Part shown: in pieces, positions 1-8,740 of the stretch
Numbering within the stretch: position 1 is the first letter of the stretch
Layout: every line of letters starts with the position of its first letter
DNA from: Thermodesulfovibrio yellowstonii
GTDB taxonomy: Bacteria; Nitrospirota; Thermodesulfovibrionia; Thermodesulfovibrionales; Dissulfurispiraceae
Length of the DNA stretch: 62,443 nt
Direction: 5' to 3'
NCBI GenBank assembly: GCA_020724365.1
Contig: DYHD01000005.1
Span: 1-62,443, forward strand
Program-made: the position numbers and the translations under genes
Notes under the pieces: generated by a model
What the model was told of the DNA's origin: nothing
Seen by the model: only the letters and a program-made list of their open reading frames with translations
Database searches by the model: none

Positions 1-1222
1 AAAGCTTTTGTCCACCGCCATCAGTCCTCATAATAAATATACCTTTTGACCCTTCTCTGTCTGAGGAATAAGCAATATACCTTCCATCAGGCGAAAAAGA
101 GGGTTCTTCATTATTACCTATATTAGTAAGCTGTGTTAATCCCGAACCATCTGTATTCATAAGAAATATTTGATGCCTTCCGCCTTTCAATCCAACAAAT
201 GCTATCCTATCTCCCTTTGGAGACCATATAGGGGAAGTATTATATGAGCCTTCATGCGTAATTTTCTTAGGGTTGCCACCGCTGATATCAGAGATGTAAA
301 TCTGAGGACTGCCTGATCTATTTGAGACAAAAATTAGTCGTTTGCCATCAGGGGAAATAGATGGGGAGACATCAATCCATGGTGAGGATATAAATCTTCT
401 GCTATTCATATTTAAGATATCACCTATATATATACCAGAATTTCCATCCTTTGAGGAAACAAATACGAATTCTCTGTTATTAGACAGAAAATTACCCGTC
501 ATGCTTAAGCCCTTGTCTTTTATTATATTTCGCTCTCTCATGGTGTTAATATCGAGCATAAAAATGCCCCACTGACGGTTCTTGCTCTTAGAATAGATTA
601 GTTTAGAGCCATCTGATGCCCATTTAGGCGTTAATAAAATATCTCCATTTACACCCATTTCATAGTTTCTGTGACCATCCCAATCCATCTGATATAACTC
701 TTTCCACTTTGTTTTCTCCACAACATAGACTATCTTTGTCCTAAAAATCCCCTGCTGACCAGTAATGATTTTATAAATATCATTTGCTATAGAATGTCCA
801 AGTTGTCTTTGAAGCTCTCTCGAAGCAGAATATTCCTTCCTTAAGACCTCTCTGCTTTCAGAAACATCATAGACTGAAAATATGACTTTTAATGCCTTAT
901 CTTTAATAACATTACCCTTAACCACAACCTCAGCCTGAAGCCCTTTCCAATTTGCTTGATTGAAAGGTTGATCATTTCGCTCAATATAGGCTTTTTCGTC
1001 TATTATCTGGAACAATCCTGTAAAGTCAAGGTCTTCTCTGATTATATCAGATATCTCACTGCCCCCAGAGAATGTCTGTATCGCAATTGGTAGCTTCCTG
1101 ATAACAGGCGATGTAATATCAAGATATACCTTTTGAGCAGAGGCAGGAAGGCTTATAAAAATTGCTAAAATCAGAACAATTATGAGATATCTGCCTGAAT
1201 ATAACAAAATGCAATTCCTCAT
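1..1222 (-). CDS. tolB: TolB, Tol-Pal beta-propeller protein (C-terminus beyond the window)
   Basis: Periplasmic TolB of the Tol-Pal system, which links the inner-membrane TolQRA motor to Pal and keeps the outer membrane tight during division. The ATG at 1222 directly follows the tolA-like stop (TAG-ATG). About 407 codons are visible and the frame is still open at base 1, so the 3' end is missing. Residues 1-30 form a signal peptide with a hydrophobic core and an A-S-A-Q cleavage region. The N-terminal domain follows, then WD40-like propeller repeats of the form PSFSPDGRYIAYSSDREG near the left edge. It is the last visible gene of the tolQ-R-A-B operon; pal would be expected further left. Confidence 0.93.
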   Translation of the reverse strand, partial: MRNCILLYSGRYLIIVLILAIFISLPASAQKVYLDITSPVIRKLPIAIQTFSGGSEISDIIREDLDFTGLFQIIDEKAYIERNDQPFNQANWKGLQAEVVVKGNVIKDKALKVIFSVYDVSESREVLRKEYSASRELQRQLGHSIANDIYKIITGQQGIFRTKIVYVVEKTKWKELYQMDWDGHRNYEMGVNGDILLTPKWASDGSKLIYSKSKNRQWGIFMLDINTMRERNIIKDKGLSMTGNFLSNNREFVFVSSKDGNSGIYIGDILNMNSRRFISSPWIDVSPSISPDGKRLIFVSNRSGSPQIYISDISGGNPKKITHEGSYNTSPIWSPKGDRIAFVGLKGGRHQIFLMNTDGSGLTQLTNIGNNEEPSFSPDGRYIAYSSDREGSKGIFIMRTDGGGQKL

Positions 1223-1921
1223 CTATGGATAAAACCTCACACCTACCTCCATCTCTTGAGGTGGAGGGGGAAGGGGACTTGCCTTATTTATAGCCCTCAG
1301 GGCATAACGGTCAAATAGTTGATTGCCCGAGCTTTTCTCTATCTTGTCAATCTTTACTGTACCATCTCTGGTAATCTTGATAGAAATTATCGCTTCTAAA
1401 TTACGGTCAAGGCTTTCTGGAAATATCCATTCCTCTCTAATCCTTTTGACTATCATTGAATAATAGTCAGCGCCAGATGCAGATGTGGATGCAGTTCCTG
1501 AAGAAGCAAGCTTGTTCTGAGGCTTCTGAATCTTGCCACCTACAACACTTTTCTGAGAGTCAACATTTATTACCTTTCTTAATGCGACAATTCTTTCAAT
1601 CTTCTTCTTTGCTTCTAATGCTGCAATCCTATCCTTAACAATATTTTCTTCCTGCTTTTCATCGCGGGCTATCTTTGGAGCAATCGGGACGGGTTGTTTC
1701 TTAACAGGCTCTGCAATTTTTGGTGATATATCCTGAACCTCTTTACCTTTAATAGAAGATGGAGCTTGGCTTTTCATATCTTCCACTAAAGAGACTATAT
1801 AAGGTTCGGTTTTTTTATGGATATCAGACTGTTTAATTATAATTATAGCCATCATAAAGAACAAGACATGAATGAAGACAGAAAAAGCTAAGGAGCGGTA
1901 TATTAGAATTGGATTATTCAT
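1223..1921 (-). CDS. tolA: TolA/TonB-like energy transducer
   Basis: Inner-membrane energy transducer coupling the TolQR motor to outer-membrane partners. One membrane segment lies at about residues 8-26 (SLAFSVFIHVLFFMMAIIII). A long charged, proline/lysine-rich periplasmic linker follows (about 30-140). The C-terminus is a TonB_C domain (about 150-232) with the usual YYSMIVKRIREEW and DRYALRAINKASPLPPPP patterns. At 232 residues it is shorter than enterobacterial TolA, but its place between tolR and tolB argues for the TolA role. It overlaps tolR by 4 bp. A TonB-type role in nutrient uptake is less likely given the neighbours. Confidence 0.85.
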   Translation of the reverse strand: MNNPILIYRSLAFSVFIHVLFFMMAIIIIKQSDIHKKTEPYIVSLVEDMKSQAPSSIKGKEVQDISPKIAEPVKKQPVPIAPKIARDEKQEENIVKDRIAALEAKKKIERIVALRKVINVDSQKSVVGGKIQKPQNKLASSGTASTSASGADYYSMIVKRIREEWIFPESLDRNLEAIISIKITRDGTVKIDKIEKSSGNQLFDRYALRAINKASPLPPPPQEMEVGVRFYP

Positions 1922-2319
1922 CTTAAAGACATTTTTGGTTCTGTAATCATGCCGAGCTTTTCTATCCCTGACTCTTTAAGCTCGCCCATTATTTCTACTA
2001 CAAAACCATAAGGAACATCTTTGTCAGCTTTGAGGAAAACATTCGGGCTTAGCCTGCTGATAGCGCCTATTTTCTTAATTAATTCATCTTTTGAGACCTG
2101 AGTATCATTCATATATATCAAGCCTCCTTTCTTTACAACAATTGTAATTCTTTCTTCTTCGCCAAGTTCTTTGCCTTTAGCCTTTGGCAGATCAACATCA
2201 ATCCCCTGCTGGAGAAGAGGGGCTGCAATCATGAAAATAATCAAGAGTACCAATATTACATCAACCAGAGGTGTAACATTTATTTCAGACATGGCTTGTC
2301 TATTTCTTGATGTTTTCAT
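1918..2319 (-). CDS. tolR: TolR/ExbD-family proton-channel subunit
   Basis: Subunit of the proton-driven TolQR motor. The N-terminus carries MSEINVTPLVDVILVLLII, with the conserved membrane aspartate at residue 20 that carries protons in this family. The membrane span is about residues 15-36 and a small periplasmic domain follows. The 133-residue length is normal. The start (residue 1, MKTSRNRQ) overlaps tolQ by 4 bp (ATGA), and its end overlaps tolA by 4 bp, so the three are probably translationally coupled. Confidence 0.93.
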   Translation of the reverse strand: MKTSRNRQAMSEINVTPLVDVILVLLIIFMIAAPLLQQGIDVDLPKAKGKELGEEERITIVVKKGGLIYMNDTQVSKDELIKKIGAISRLSPNVFLKADKDVPYGFVVEIMGELKESGIEKLGMITEPKMSLR

Positions 2320-2939
2320 TGTTTAAATATATAATCAACAAGCTCTTCTGAGAAGTCATCAATCTCTACTATCATTCTGTTAGCCCTGCTTAGATAATAA
2401 TTATAAGCTACTACAGCAGGGATAGCAGCAACAAGACCTAGTGCAGTTGCGATCAGAGCTTCTGCGATGCCAGGAGCAACAACAGCCAATGAAGCTGAAC
2501 CTGCCCCTCCAATGCCTCTAAAGGTATTCATAATTCCCCAGACAGTCCCGAAGAGACCTATAAAAGGTGTTGTTGAGCCTGTAGTTGCAAGAAAATTTAG
2601 ATATTTTTCAAGCTTAGAAGCCTCTAAAATAGAGTATCTTTTAAGCATCCTTTTGAGTTCATCTTTGTCTGAATATGCCTTTTCAGAATAGACAGACCTG
2701 AATAGATTAGCCAGCGGACTTATATTGAATCGCTTAGTTGATATATATAAATCTTTTGGGTCAAGGGTAGAGCTATAGACCCTTATAAAATTGCTCGTTT
2801 CTTTATCTGCCATAGAGAAAAGACGCCATTTATAAAATATAATCGTCCATGAAACTACTGAAAATACAAGAAGAACAAAAAAAACGGCTTTAACAACATA
2901 GCCCGCTTGAAATATTAATTGAATTATTGACTGTTCCAT
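2316..2939 (-). CDS. tolQ: TolQ/ExbB-family proton-channel subunit
   Basis: Polytopic inner-membrane subunit of the Tol motor, first gene of the tolQ-R-A-B operon. Three membrane spans are visible: about residues 15-37 and a C-terminal pair at about 112-190. The C-terminal pair contains the MotA/TolQ/ExbB hallmark GLFGTVWGIMNTF followed by PGIAEALIATALGLVAAIP. The 207-residue length is slightly short but complete. About 210 bp upstream separate it from gspD; I see no gene there and the operon promoter should lie in it. Confidence 0.93.
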   Translation of the reverse strand: MEQSIIQLIFQAGYVVKAVFFVLLVFSVVSWTIIFYKWRLFSMADKETSNFIRVYSSTLDPKDLYISTKRFNISPLANLFRSVYSEKAYSDKDELKRMLKRYSILEASKLEKYLNFLATTGSTTPFIGLFGTVWGIMNTFRGIGGAGSASLAVVAPGIAEALIATALGLVAAIPAVVAYNYYLSRANRMIVEIDDFSEELVDYIFKQ

Positions 2940-3149
2940 AATTGCCTGATAATAATAAACTTTAAAAAATTACCGCCTGAAAAGTCAAATCTGATGCTGA
3001 TTTTGAAAAATAGCTTGCCATAATGAATAAAGATAAACTTTTAATTATATCTACATGGAATCCTAAAATAGAGAGGCTTTTCAAAAGATTTTACGATGGC
3101 TAAAAGCCCTGTATCTATGCCTGCAATATGTTAAGATTTATCAAATTAC

Positions 3150-5312
3150 TCATTTTAATTTAATAGTATAATTAGGCTCTGCATATTGCACCTCGGGCAA
3201 TTCATTGAATTCCTGCATTGCATTTTTTACCTTCTTGGTGCTGAGTTTTATGTGATAAATTCTTACGCCTTCAATATATTTAATAACCTTTGCTCCCTGA
3301 GCTTCGATTATTTTTCTAGCTTTTTCGTCGCTTATGTCTTCCTTGAATTTAACGAGTAGTTCATCTTCTGCGAATCTGTTTTCTGCCATTGCAAACTCCC
3401 TTTGTTTTTCTGAGGTTATTTGAGAGATTTTCTCTGGTTCTTTTAGGATGTGAGGAGTTAGAAAGACAAGAAGATTGGTCTTCTTTTTTGATACATGCTC
3501 ATTCCTGAATACTATGCCAAGAAGTGGAATATCCCCAAGCAAAGGCACCTTATTGATATTTATCTCATCCCTTTCTTGCATTAAACCGCCTATAACAACA
3601 GTCTGACCATCTTTAACAACAACTGATGTCTTAGTTGAACGTTTTGTTGTCGTTGGTCCAACATTTATCAGAATATTTTCTGTTGTCTGCTTCAATGAAG
3701 AAATCTCCTGATATATATCGAGTTTTATATAGTCTCCTTCAGAAATCTGTGGTGTAAGCTTAAGGGTTATACCAACATCCCTTCTCTCAATTGAGCTTAA
3801 AACAGTATTGGTTGTTGTTATATCCCTCTCTCTTTTAGATATGAAGGGGACATTTTCGCCGACAACTATCTCTGCTTCTTTATTGTCTGATGTCAGGATT
3901 TGGGGAGTTGAGAGTATATTAACAGTATCCCTGAATTCATTAAGACTAAAAAGGGCAGCAAATCCAGGAATTGTAATATTAGTGGTAGTTATATTGCCTC
4001 TTTCATCTATTGAGGTCACTGGTATATTACGGATAAAGTTACCCATACCACCAAGGGTAACGCCTTCAAGCCCTTGAATTATATTCTGGACAGTAGAAGA
4101 GCTAATTGAGCCAAAACCTCCTATAAGCACAGGCTCGCCTTTATGTTTTGCAGTCAGCCTCCATTTAGTTCCCAACTCCCTCAGATTATCAATTGACGCC
4201 TCAACAATCATTGCCTCGACATAAACCTGACGACGTTTTCTGTCTAATTGTTTAATAACCTGCGATAGATTATGATGGTCTGCAGGTGAGGCGACTATGA
4301 TGAGTGAGTTCGATGCCTTATCAGCAGTTATAGAAATCCCGCCTACAGATTCAAATGGAGTGACTGCAACACCACCAGCCGCTTGCTGCCTTTGAGGCTG
4401 GGAACCTTTCAATATATTATCAAGCACCTTTTCAAGTTCAGTCGCATCAGCATTCTCTAAAAAATATATATTGATTCTACCAAGAGTATCAGGGGCTTTA
4501 ATATCCAATAGATGAATCAATGATTTCATTGATTGTCTTATCCCCCTGTCACCAAAAAGGACAACTGCATTAAGTCTTTGATCAGCTACTGCCCTCGGCT
4601 CATCTATGCTTAAAGGTTGTACAGCAGGCCGTGTCTTGCGCATACCTTCATTTAGTATTTTTGCAACAGTATCTGCTGAAGAATGCTTGAGAAATATAAT
4701 CTCAGGTCCTTCTTTGACCATTGGCTGGTCAATGTTATTCAAGATTGATAGAATCTTTTCGATATTAAGCCCTGAGTCAATGACTAAGATAAGATTGCCA
4801 GGTCCAAATGAGGAAGCATGACCATCTTTAGATATGAGAGGTTGAATAAATTTCAGGGCATCATCGGATGAAATATGTGAGAGGGCAATCAGACGGGCTA
4901 TAAAACTCTCATTGACAGGCTGTCTATCTTTGGCAAAAGTGACCCCCTTTTGTTTCACATCAGAGGAAGGGATTACCTTATATGCATCAACCCCTGCTGG
5001 GATAAGTGTAAAACCCTTCAGTTCTAAAACAGAAGTAAAAAGACTGAAAGCATCCTCAATGCTCAGCTTAGAAGGAGTAATAATAGTCACCTTACCCTTA
5101 ACTTTTTCATCATATATAAAGTTCTTTTTTGTTATCTCACTTATGAATTTTGTAATTGCTGGTAAATCTACATCTACAAAATTGAAGGTAACCTTCTGAT
5201 CTGTGGACATCTCCCCTTTGCCTGATGAAAAAGCAGAATTAATTTGAAAATTTAATATAAGTAAGATGGAAAATAATATTAAAAAGCAATAGAAAATGAC
5301 TTTATTATTCAT
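3150..5312 (-). CDS. gspD: GspD type II secretin with a C-terminal subtilase-propeptide-like domain
   Basis: Outer-membrane secretin pore of a type II secretion system. There is a signal sequence at about residues 1-30. An N0 domain (about 40-115) is followed by N1-N3 modules with secretin repeats, then the secretin domain (about 380-630), ending in VPLLGDIPLLGIVFRNE and NLLVFLTPHIL. The odd part is the last about 75 residues. At 651-657 it reads ELLVKFK, then a KARKIIEAQGAKVI helix, and YAEPNY at 710-715. This is the pattern of a subtilase (fervidolysin-type, I9-like) propeptide, and the same signature occurs in the S8 peptidase at 21954-24029. GspD normally ends in a pilotin-binding S domain, so this is an unusual fusion. 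It lies 12 bp downstream of gspC, in one operon. Confidence 0.95.
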   Translation of the reverse strand: MNNKVIFYCFLILFSILLILNFQINSAFSSGKGEMSTDQKVTFNFVDVDLPAITKFISEITKKNFIYDEKVKGKVTIITPSKLSIEDAFSLFTSVLELKGFTLIPAGVDAYKVIPSSDVKQKGVTFAKDRQPVNESFIARLIALSHISSDDALKFIQPLISKDGHASSFGPGNLILVIDSGLNIEKILSILNNIDQPMVKEGPEIIFLKHSSADTVAKILNEGMRKTRPAVQPLSIDEPRAVADQRLNAVVLFGDRGIRQSMKSLIHLLDIKAPDTLGRINIYFLENADATELEKVLDNILKGSQPQRQQAAGGVAVTPFESVGGISITADKASNSLIIVASPADHHNLSQVIKQLDRKRRQVYVEAMIVEASIDNLRELGTKWRLTAKHKGEPVLIGGFGSISSSTVQNIIQGLEGVTLGGMGNFIRNIPVTSIDERGNITTTNITIPGFAALFSLNEFRDTVNILSTPQILTSDNKEAEIVVGENVPFISKRERDITTTNTVLSSIERRDVGITLKLTPQISEGDYIKLDIYQEISSLKQTTENILINVGPTTTKRSTKTSVVVKDGQTVVIGGLMQERDEININKVPLLGDIPLLGIVFRNEHVSKKKTNLLVFLTPHILKEPEKISQITSEKQREFAMAENRFAEDELLVKFKEDISDEKARKIIEAQGAKVIKYIEGVRIYHIKLSTKKVKNAMQEFNELPEVQYAEPNYTIKLK

Positions 5313-5324
5313 AAGAAAGCATCC

Positions 5325-6206
5325 TCACTTTATAAGATATGTCATTGTCATTTTATTGCCGTTTCTGACAATGTCGAGCTGGATTCTATCAAGCCCTTTC
5401 ATAGCATAGAATGCCTGTAAGGCTGTCTCGGGATTGGTGATGCTGTATTCATTAATTCTAAGAAGGACATCTCCGTTTTGAAGCCCAAGGTTCTGATATA
5501 TACCATTGTTCTTAACCTCTCTCAAGATAAAGCCTTCCTGCCTGCCATCAATGAAGTTTGGCTGTAGCCGTGCATCTGTCATAAGCTCATTAGGATTATC
5601 AATTGTGTGAAGTATCTTTTTTTTATCAAGCATATAAGTTCCTGCTGAAAGACTTTTTGCGAAACTTGTGGATTGAATATCGCCTCGAGCATGAGGATTA
5701 GAAATCTCCTGAATTTTTAAAATATCTTGTAAGGGTATCTCTAATGTCTTTGAACCATCCTGAATGATTGCTTTATCTTTTTCAACCTTTTTGAGAATAC
5801 CATAATCAAAAACCTTTTGTCCGACCCTTATGGTTTCCTGTATATTATTTTTATCTGAAAAAATAGCGTAGGAATGCTTATAATGACCTGATATTGTCCC
5901 TACCAGTTTAATATCAGTGATAGGTGCCTGTCTGTTTTCAGAAGACGAAAGAAGCTTGAGACCTGGCTCTTGTATCCCAAAAGGGTTGTTTTTTATGATT
6001 ATTTCATAATCATTGAAATTTTTTAAAACCTGAGGTTGTTTAATTGAAGATAATGTGGCTTGAGAGTCTTTTTTACTTGTATTATAAAAATAAAACAGGA
6101 ATTCTCTCAGAAAGAAAAAAAGTGAGACGACTAATAGTAAACTGATAAAAATATTTAATGCTGTCAAGAAAGATATATTTTTAAAATGAAAAAAAGCTTT
6201 TTTCAT
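5325..6206 (-). CDS. gspC: GspC, type II secretion inner-membrane clamp protein
   Basis: GspC joins the inner-membrane platform of the type II secretion system to the secretin. A short cytoplasmic tail and one membrane span (about residues 13-37) are followed by a flexible linker. The HR domain (about 85-155) includes LVGTISGHYKHSYAIF. A PDZ-like C-terminal domain (about 205-293) contains GIYQNLGLQNGDVLLRINEY. The 293-residue length fits the family. It is first in a two-gene operon with gspD. The rest of the secretion genes (E, G-M) are not in the window. Confidence 0.88.
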   Translation of the reverse strand: MKKAFFHFKNISFLTALNIFISLLLVVSLFFFLREFLFYFYNTSKKDSQATLSSIKQPQVLKNFNDYEIIIKNNPFGIQEPGLKLLSSSENRQAPITDIKLVGTISGHYKHSYAIFSDKNNIQETIRVGQKVFDYGILKKVEKDKAIIQDGSKTLEIPLQDILKIQEISNPHARGDIQSTSFAKSLSAGTYMLDKKKILHTIDNPNELMTDARLQPNFIDGRQEGFILREVKNNGIYQNLGLQNGDVLLRINEYSITNPETALQAFYAMKGLDRIQLDIVRNGNKMTMTYLIK

Positions 6207-6251
6207 GACATACTATTAAAAAAATATGGTTGCAATCTTTAAAGATAGCTC

Positions 6252-6407
6252 TAATTAGAGTCTGTTTATAAATGCCTGATTGTCATTGGTAGGCTTGCCA
6301 AACCATGACACAAAACAACTAAATATGACACCCTTCGACAGGCATGTCCTGAGTTTATCGAAGGGCTCAGGGTGACAACTGATAAATTTATAAACAGGCT
6401 TTAATTA
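6252..6407. mobile_element. MITE-like element, family A, copy 1
   Basis: A 156-bp non-coding element between gspC and the SRP RNA gene. Its ends are imperfect 22-bp inverted repeats (6252-6273 and 6386-6407, 20/22 complementary) built on TAATTAGAGTCTGTTTATAA. The inside holds a smaller inverted repeat around CCCTTCGACA...TCGAAGGG. A second copy with the same ends but a different centre lies at 40167-40311, and a single end lies at 32552-32569. It has no coding capacity, so any mobility would need a transposase in trans. Confidence 0.75.
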
Positions 6408-6562
6408 TACATCAATAAAGATGAAATTTAAAATATGAAAAAAACCTGCATATACGAATCGCAAGTTTTGAGGATAAAATTTGAGAACTTAATCTACCAA
6501 ATATGTTAAAATTAACTTTCATATTTTATTAGTCTGCATGAAGTTGATTTCCCTTTTATTTT

Positions 6563-6680
6563 TCTATAGTCAAGGGCTGGCCCTGCGCAGCGGATGAGTG
6601 TGAACCCCGCCAGGTTCGGAAGGAAGCAACGGTAAGCATTTCATTCGGGTGCCGCAGCAAGCCGGCCCCTGAGTATAGAA
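6563..6680 (+). ncRNA. ffs: Bacterial signal recognition particle RNA (4.5S type)
   Basis: A long hairpin pairs GGGCTGGCCC (from 6574) with GGCCGGCCCC (to 6670). The outer stem is extended by TTTCTATA...TATAGAAA. The apical region contains the diagnostic CAGGTTCGGAAGGAAGCA with the GGAA tetraloop and the Ffh-binding symmetric and asymmetric loops. Size (about 100 nt core) fits the small bacterial SRP RNA without an Alu domain. It lies just upstream of dnaX, an arrangement known from many bacteria. The exact ends are uncertain by a few bases. Confidence 0.95.
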
Positions 6681-6725
6681 AAATATATAATTTGATTTAA
6701 CCCTTCAATTAATTTCAATAAAAAT

Positions 6726-8327
6726 ATGGCATATCTTGTATTAGCAAGGAAGTGGAGACCTCAGACATTTGATGAGATGATTGGACAGGAGCCTGTATGC
6801 AGGATACTGAAGAACGCAATCACCCATAACAAGGTTTCTCATGCTTATATCTTTTCAGGACCGAGAGGCGTCGGAAAGACTTCTACCGCAAGGATACTAT
6901 CGAAGGCTTTAAACTGTAAAAAAGGACCTACAACAAATCCATGCGGAGAGTGCGTCTCGTGCAAATCGGTTTCCGAAGGTTTATCTTTAGATGTTATAGA
7001 GATTGATGGTGCTTCAAATACAGGTGTTGAAAATATAAGAGACCTGAGAGAGAGGGTTAAATATGCTCCATCATCTGGACATTACAAGGTTTATATAATA
7101 GATGAAGCCCATATGCTGTCAACTTCTGCCTTTAATGCACTCTTAAAAACCCTTGAAGAACCCCCCCCTCATGTAATCTTTGTCCTTGCGACCACAGAAC
7201 CGCGAAAAATACCTCCCACAGTCTTATCGAGATGTCAGCATCTTTCATTCAAGAGAATTTCCCATAGTAAGATAAAGGAAAGGCTTGAATTCATCTCAAA
7301 ATCAGAAGGTATCAATGCCACATCATCAGCCATTGATTTGATAGCGCGTGCTGCTGACGGGAGCATGAGAGACTCACTCACGATTTTAGATCAGATATTA
7401 TCTTTTTCTGATGAAATCACTGAAGCAGATGTAAAAGATTTACTCGGATTCACAGATACAGAGTTGCTTTCAGATATCATTTTATCTGTTATTGAAGGCG
7501 ATAGAAAACAGATAATCAAACACATCTCTGCACTTACTGATTCAGGTGCAGATTTACGAATAATTACTAGAGATATTCTATTATTTCTAAGAAAACTTCT
7601 TATAGTGAAAATTATCGGAAATGCCGAAGGTATTATCGAGTTGACCGAGAAAGAGCTTAACGAAATGGCTCGCATCAAGGATTTGACATCTGAAGAACAT
7701 CTTGCACTGCTTTTTTCAGAATTGTTCAAAGCCGAAGCCTCCATCCGAAATGCCTATTATCCAAGAGTTGCGATGGAGATTATCCTGATAAAATTGAGTC
7801 TCTTAAACCGATTCAAATCTATTAATGAGGCTATTGAGATGGTTCAAAGCCGAACTTCTTTTATTAAAAGTATTCCTTCGCCGTCAGACGATGTTTTACA
7901 TGGAACAAAACCATCCAGTCGTATTACAGCATTCGACAATACAGCTTCAAATGCAATAAATATGAGCGATATATGGGATAAGACTATCAAAAAGATAGAT
8001 GAATTAAACCACCCACTTGCGTGCAAGATTAAAGAAGGTGATATCTCATTTCACAATGACCGTATAGAATTAACATTTAAAGACGGGCATTCAATCCATA
8101 TAGAGTCGGTAGGAGAAAATCTTGTTCTTATAAAACAAATTCTTTCTGATATCTCTGGGAGAGATATTCAATTTGAAATTAAAATGGCAAAGACTAAACC
8201 CATAGACAAAAAAGAACTTAAAGAAAAGGCATTGCAGAATCCATTATTACAAGAAGCTCTCAAGTTATTCGACGGAAGGATTCTTGATGTTATACCAATA
8301 AATAAAGCTGGAGGCAAAGATGTCTAA
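6726..8327 (+). CDS. dnaX: DNA polymerase III subunit gamma/tau
   Basis: Clamp-loader ATPase of the replicative polymerase. The Walker A motif is GPRGVGKT (residues 45-52). Zinc-binding cysteines C64, C73, C76 and C79 follow, then the Walker B-like DEAH (126-129) and the SRC sensor near LSRCQH. The AAA+ domain is followed by the gamma/tau collar domain and a short tau-like tail, 533 residues in all. It overlaps ybaB by 8 bp. I see no convincing programmed frameshift site. Confidence 0.97.
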   Translation: MAYLVLARKWRPQTFDEMIGQEPVCRILKNAITHNKVSHAYIFSGPRGVGKTSTARILSKALNCKKGPTTNPCGECVSCKSVSEGLSLDVIEIDGASNTGVENIRDLRERVKYAPSSGHYKVYIIDEAHMLSTSAFNALLKTLEEPPPHVIFVLATTEPRKIPPTVLSRCQHLSFKRISHSKIKERLEFISKSEGINATSSAIDLIARAADGSMRDSLTILDQILSFSDEITEADVKDLLGFTDTELLSDIILSVIEGDRKQIIKHISALTDSGADLRIITRDILLFLRKLLIVKIIGNAEGIIELTEKELNEMARIKDLTSEEHLALLFSELFKAEASIRNAYYPRVAMEIILIKLSLLNRFKSINEAIEMVQSRTSFIKSIPSPSDDVLHGTKPSSRITAFDNTASNAINMSDIWDKTIKKIDELNHPLACKIKEGDISFHNDRIELTFKDGHSIHIESVGENLVLIKQILSDISGRDIQFEIKMAKTKPIDKKELKEKALQNPLLQEALKLFDGRILDVIPINKAGGKDV

Positions 8328-8658
8328 AAAGATGTTAGGTGATTTAATGCGTGAAGCCCAGAAGATTCAAACCCAGATGCAAAAGGTTCAAGAGGAGGCG
8401 AAAGCTAAAACCGTAGAAGCATCTGCAGGCGGGGGCATGGTAACTGTAGTAGCCAATGGAGGTGGAGAGCTTGTTTCCATCAAAATCGAAAAGGATGTCA
8501 TAAATCCTGAGGATGCTGAGATGCTTCAGGACCTTATTCTTGCTGCATCTAATGAGGCATTAAGAAGGGCCCAACAGATGGTAAATGAGGAAATGTCAAA
8601 GCTGACTATGGGATTACAGGTGCCTGGCATGGGTGGTTTAGGAAATATCTTTAAGTAA
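8320..8658 (+). CDS. ybaB: YbaB/EbfC nucleoid-associated protein
   Basis: Small DNA-binding nucleoid-associated protein. Residues 1-112 show the family pattern: an N-terminal Met/Gln-rich helix (MREAQKIQTQMQKVQEEA), a glycine-rich strand region (VEASAGGGMVTVVANGGGE) and a C-terminal helix with NEALRRAQQ. It overlaps the end of dnaX by 8 bp, the classic dnaX-ybaB pair. The usual third gene, recR, is missing here: a minus-strand gene (tlyA) follows 82 bp later. Confidence 0.95.
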   Translation: MSKKMLGDLMREAQKIQTQMQKVQEEAKAKTVEASAGGGMVTVVANGGGELVSIKIEKDVINPEDAEMLQDLILAASNEALRRAQQMVNEEMSKLTMGLQVPGMGGLGNIFK

Positions 8659-8740
8659 TGCAAAAATGTTTGGTTTATTTATAGACAACTATGATATGCG
8701 ATATACTTATGCCTTAATGTAATGTATAAAATCCTTTATT

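Noticed and set aside
342..575. Plus-strand 77-codon frame
   Set aside because: It lies opposite tolB, whose propeller repeats are clear; it has no family features.
3808..5199. Several plus-strand frames of 70-95 codons
   Set aside because: They are antisense to gspD and have no ribosome binding sites or recognisable domains.
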